Assembly: GCA_019009955.1 (NCBI GenBank)
Contig: CM032228.1
Location: forward strand, 211,145,001 to 211,209,000
Origin: Riptortus pedestris
Taxonomy: Eukaryota > Arthropoda > Insecta > Hemiptera > Alydidae
Direction: 5' to 3'
Length of the DNA stretch: 64,000 bases
Shown here in pieces: positions 59,920-64,000 of the stretch. The notes beneath the pieces were generated by a model. It did not search any database and was not told the DNA's origin. It was given only the letters and a program-made list of their open reading frames with translations. The translations under genes were made by a program, and so were the position numbers. Each line of letters opens with the position of its first letter. Positions within the stretch are counted from its first letter, which is position 1.

Positions 59920-61408
59920 TATAACATCACAGAGTGATAAATTGTTATGAATTGAATAGCTGAATAGTTTATTTCCCATGAGTGAAATCCCTAAAAGATA
60001 TCCAGGTAGAATTTTTTCAGCAACACTGGACCTCAGCACTAAAAGCATACAATATAAAAACTTTCTTCTTGCCTGGCCTTAAAGTATACATTAATACACA
60101 TAACACAGTGACTGACTTTTACGTAACTCAAATGCTATCAGGACATGGTGCAGTCATCGAATTTTTACGGATTTAAACTAACAGGCAGATCATTGTGCCC
60201 ATGCAATTTCATTTCTGAACAGACTTGCCAACACTCATTTTTGGCTGTGGACTGTTAACAGACAAATATAGTGCAGTACACTTAAATGGACAGTATTGAA
60301 CATGACCAGTCATTGCCCTGTTGAGGAAAGAATCCTATTTGGCAAGTTGCTTTGTAAATGTGAAATATTAAAATATTGGACCTTTAACATCAGGTTCCTG
60401 TGCTAATCATAACTATTTATAATAGCTTTGTTAATCCAAGTGATTAATGTTACTGTTTGTTAATTTTGTTTTAGCTGTTGTTTTGTAAAAATTATTTTTT
60501 TTGTTGTGGATTGGTCTGGGATATTTCCTGATATCTGCTAGGTATTACTATGTTGCATCTATTTAATCAAGGAGACATTCATTCTGTGTATCAATTATAT
60601 TATATATCAAAGTCCCAATAAAATTTTAATTTGTTGTTCATTACATTAAGAAAACTTATTAAAAACTCTTAGTAATGTAAGTATGGAATATATATTTTAA
60701 ATTAAAGTTCGGAATAATTCTCGGTTGTTGAAGCTTGTGGAAGGGTTACTTTTTGTAATTCGATTCTGTTAATTATTTATTAAAGGCTTGAATATGATCA
60801 CTTTAAAGCCCTAATAACTAAATCGTTTTTTTTCTTTTTCTTTTCTTTTATTTTTTTTTAAATTAAAACTCAAGAGTTAGTCAAATATTGAAAAAATGTT
60901 CCTTCTGACCCCTTTGTAATGCCCTCTAAATTGAACACTATGGTCTATCTGAAGCCAGATAATCTGTAGGGATTAACATGGGAGAGAAGGGAAACTCTCA
61001 TTCGCCAATTTTCCAGTCATTTGGTTTTGCGAGTAGTGTTCTTCAAATTCAAAAGAACTTATGAGAGGATCGGTTTGAAAAACTAAGGTTTTATTGTCAA
61101 GGCACAGTAGCTCATTTCATTCATTTGGGAGATTGTTTTATCCATTGTAAAATTACAACTTTTTCTTAGCCCATATGTGATTTTATTTCGTACTAATTTT
61201 CATTTTAGTATTTTCATTACAGCTGATTAAGAAAAAAGTACATGAAACATTAAAAAAATATATCTTTTTAAAATTTTCTACTATCTTTATACTTAATTTT
61301 TCTAAAAGCTGTAGACTTTTTGGGGGGGGGGGGGTTTGTGGGAAATTTATTTTATTACTTATTTGGCTGTATTTATATAGTTATCTTTTTTTTTTTCTTT
61401 TCGTATTA

Positions 61409-61628
61409 GGGGCTCTGCAAGCCACGTGAGTTAAAGTGTTGACCTTAATCTTACATGGTAAACCTAAAGAGGCGAGTTAGATTCCCGCCTGGGCAAAGGA
61501 ATTTATTTAGTAACAGAATCTATTAAGTAAAATCCTTAGTTCTACTCTGGCTAGAAAAGGGCGGTAACCTGTAGATAACCCGTCCCAATTAGCCTTAGTT
61601 GCAAAAAGTGGGCGTTAATAAATAGTTT
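61409..61628 (+). repeat. tRNA-derived SINE, full length
   Basis: GCCACGTGAGTTAAAGTG, B-box region GAGTTAGATTCCCGCCTGGG, GGAATTTATTTAGTAACAG, CTCTGGCTAGAAAAGGGCGG and the GGCGTTAATAAATAG tail. It is among the best-preserved copies and forms an inverted pair with the next one, 50 nt away. Confidence 0.8.
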
Positions 61629-61677
61629 AATTTTTTTTTCATATTAGGTCTTGTTATTTATTAATGATCACTTTGTG

Positions 61678-61862
61678 CTATTAAGGCTAATTGGTATGGC
61701 TTATCTGTAGGTTATCACCCTTTTCTAGCCAGGGTAGAACTAAGGATTTTATTTCATGAGATTGCCACTAAATAAATTCCTTTTGTCCAGGTGAGAATCA
61801 AACTCAGAACTCTAGATTTACCAAGTGAGATTAATACCAGTGCCTTAACTCACACGGATGAA
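61678..61862 (-). repeat. tRNA-derived SINE, minus strand
   Basis: Reverse copy: AAGGCTAATTGGTATGGC, CTTTTCTAGCCAGGGTAG, ACTAAATAAATTCC, GAGAATCAAACTCAGAACTC and CCTTAACTCACACGG at the head. Confidence 0.75.
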
Positions 61863-63097
61863 AACAAATAACATTAAGGAAAAAATCAAGTTCTTTATTG
61901 ATTGAACTATCTACATTGGATCTCTTTTTTCAACTAATATTTTTTTTTTACAATATTACAAAATATCATAAAGCATTTTTTATTTGCTTTTCTTTCTGCT
62001 CAAGATGTATATATGCTGCCTAGTCTTTTCATTAGCAACGCCTATTTACAATTGTGTTAACATTTTGTCTTTCATACATCACAGTCTGTCTTTTGTCTTT
62101 TCATACAGTAAATAAAAAAAAATTGTTTAAATCTCAAATAAGAGTTATGAATCACATTCACTATTTGATAAAAAATAATAATAAATTAAAAAAATCCTTG
62201 CTTCATTTACATTTGACTACTAAACCATTTCACAACCAAAAATTAAGTTGGATGTCATGTTTACTCTTTTAACGTTCCCTATGGTTATTAAAATGTTGCT
62301 ATGCTATAAAGGGTCTGATTTTAACAAAGTTTTCTTTAGCTTTATGTATTATAGGGTTTTTTTATTTGTTTATCTTTCTTAAAACCTACTTCATTTGTAA
62401 AACTCTGCATGCCTTTCTTATTTCTTCTCTTTAGTGCATGATAAAAGTAAATGCATGAGTGCTTATTATTTTGTTCTTCTATTTCTTTCTCCTTTTCTGA
62501 CATTTTGCTTGCTCTTTAATGTCTAAATGTTTCACACTCACCATTTCTTTGGTCACCTCATTGCATAAACTGACTGTAAGTAAATAACCAATTTATTAAT
62601 TTGCACATTGAAAGTAATCAACACCTCACTACTGGTGAAGGAGAGCCATGGTGAAAGCCTCATCTATTGGTAAGAATAATTTTCTTTACTATGCCTAATT
62701 CCCTTTGCTTAAACATTTTTTTTATAAGGTAGAGGGTAAGCTATACTTATGCTTTTTTGAAAAATTGTTATCACACGAACAAAGCAGCCTTTTATTTTTG
62801 TAGCCTTAATATACTCTTGTATTTCTTAAAAATATTTATATTTTAAGCAAGCAGTGTTTTTAATATATGTAATTTTAATTAATTATCATATTAGCGAATA
62901 AAAGCTTTTGAGTTTACATCAGGTGGTGGAGCATTAAAACTTTTTTTTGTTTTTAGCTTTAAATCGTTTAAAGTCTTTCATGTTGTATACTTTGCTTACA
63001 ATCATTTAGTTTTTTAAAAGAAGTTTCTTCTCTGACTGAATAAGTGGCATCTGTGAAAACATTTTTTTTAAAAGTAATTTCATTTTTTCTAAAAGAG

Positions 63098-63201
63098 AAA
63101 AATATTTCGAACCCATTCAGAATCGAAGAAGGACCTCCTGGCTATCGAGGCCTGTGTATCAATCAACTGTGTATAGTGGAGATGAATTATTCTCTTGATT
63201 G
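63098..63201 (+). CDS. Possible alternative terminal exon, unrecognised
   Basis: After a T-rich tract ending AAAAGAG, a phase-1 entry gives EKYFEPIQNRRRTSWLSRPV, then YQSTVYSGDELFS and a stop at about 63199-63201. Using the AG two bases earlier opens a different frame that stays open to 63352. The segment is richer in CpG and GC than its surroundings. No family is recognised and there is no polyadenylation evidence close by. It could be an alternative 3' exon of ensconsin, an exon of another gene, or chance. Confidence 0.2.
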
Positions 63202-64000
63202 CAACCTCGCCAAACATGATGGTTCTGTGTTTAGGAAGGAAGCAATTAACACACAAATTTGTTTAGGAGATAATAATCAGCCCAACTACTCTTCAAAATA
63301 TTTTGTGACACTTTTAGGATCAAAGGAATTATATTACTTTATTATAAGCTAGAATTACACAACATGCTAAACTTGATTTGGAATATTTCATTGCTGACAA
63401 TATTTTGGAGCCCTACTTTTAATAATTTTAAGTTTAACTGATGACCTACTGCCCATCTTATTTAAATTATCAATTCACTCAAAATCATAATGTTAAGTGC
63501 ACATTAATTGTCTATGTTATTACTTATAATATTTCTTTCAATCTCAAATAGTCGATTGCATTATAATATAATTCATTATTTTCTTATTAATTAAATTAGG
63601 CGATACTGCTGAATATTCAGTAGAAATATCAGTCATGCTTTCTGCAACTGCCATACCAATAAAACAACTATTTGCAAAAAAATGTCAAACATCGTAAAGC
63701 ATTAAGAGCTCGACTGACGGTTTGAATAAACTCAATTTTAAAAGCTTTTGATCTGTTATTCATGACTCATTCCCAATGAACATTTTTTAAGTCCTTGATA
63801 AATGGGCTTGTCATTGATACTTCCTTTACCAAGTTCTAACTGATGTCTCTTATTGCTTGGATAAGAAAATTAACTTACATAGGTCATAATGTAATTGTAG
63901 AAGTTTAATTTTATAATGTAAGCAGATACATGATTAAAAATATTATAAAAGCTTGTCATCTGTAGTCCATATCCATATTACTTGAAATGAGAGGTTTATT

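Larger units (their letters stand above)
56875..64000. other. Downstream ensconsin intron, incomplete
   Basis: It contains an old SINE (58090), an (AT)n run (59307), a palindromic CA/TG repeat (59889), a G-run at about 61321-61333, an inverted SINE pair (61409-61862) and one doubtful terminal exon (63098). The Lys/Glu-rich kinesin-binding coiled coil does not appear, so the gene continues past the window. Confidence 0.5.

Noticed and set aside
62640..62676. Exon-like GC patch before a GTAAGA donor
   Set aside because: No acceptor with a pyrimidine tract lies close upstream.

Overview
The window looks like AT-rich nuclear DNA of an arthropod, most likely an insect. It has long introns, many (TA)n and (CA)n runs, a tRNA-derived SINE, Helitrons, Tc1/mariner and hAT remnants, and one spliced gene whose best match from memory is Drosophila ensconsin (the MAP7 family). 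I cannot name the species. There are no bacterial genes, operons, CRISPR arrays or complete RNA genes.

The only convincing gene is ensconsin/MAP7 on the + strand. Nine exons between 32059 and 56874 (1128 coding nt, about 376 codons) join without a single phase conflict. They encode a short low-complexity N-terminal part made of three phase-1/phase-1 mini-exons, then the charged coiled-coil microtubule-binding region (48552-50900), then the NERSSIVFAFGSSTPR block, a Ser/Arg-rich linker, the SSSIYEVFQWG motif, and a Pro/Arg-rich exon with the ERDMTPPP motif. I did not find the first exon, and the C-terminal kinesin-binding coiled coil is not in the window, so the gene runs off the right edge and perhaps the left. 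Positions 1-32058 are therefore either a long first intron or upstream intergenic DNA.

The rest is mostly transposon-derived. (1) A family of about ten recognisable copies, 0.5-0.95 kb, with a fixed 5' end (TCCGTCACGCAGG), an 11-bp subterminal repeat, a central (TA)n block in many copies and a 3' palindrome ending in CTAA. Its layout is that of non-autonomous Helentrons (HINE/DINE-1-like). (2) Two head-to-tail Helitrons (about 3240-5086) with hairpin plus CTAG 3' ends and roughly 300-bp internal repeats. (3) At least twelve copies of a tRNA-headed SINE ending in TTAATAAATAAT. (4) Internally deleted Tc1/mariner-type elements at 25105-25563 and 36008-36617 that still carry recognisable helix-turn-helix codons. 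(5) A hAT transposase C-terminal relic near 34336-34530. (6) Small inverted-repeat elements.

Layout: 1-3240 is AT-rich with a tandem duplication and an unexplained minus-strand coding-like patch; 3240-5086 Helitrons; 5087-10433 AT-rich with GC-richer islands; 10434-18729 the first three Helentron-like copies and several SINEs; 18730-32058 quiet DNA with SINEs and DNA-transposon relics; 32059-33792 mini-exons; 33793-45263 a transposon-filled 11.5-kb intron; 45264-56874 the main ensconsin exons; 56875-64000 a downstream intron with an inverted SINE pair.
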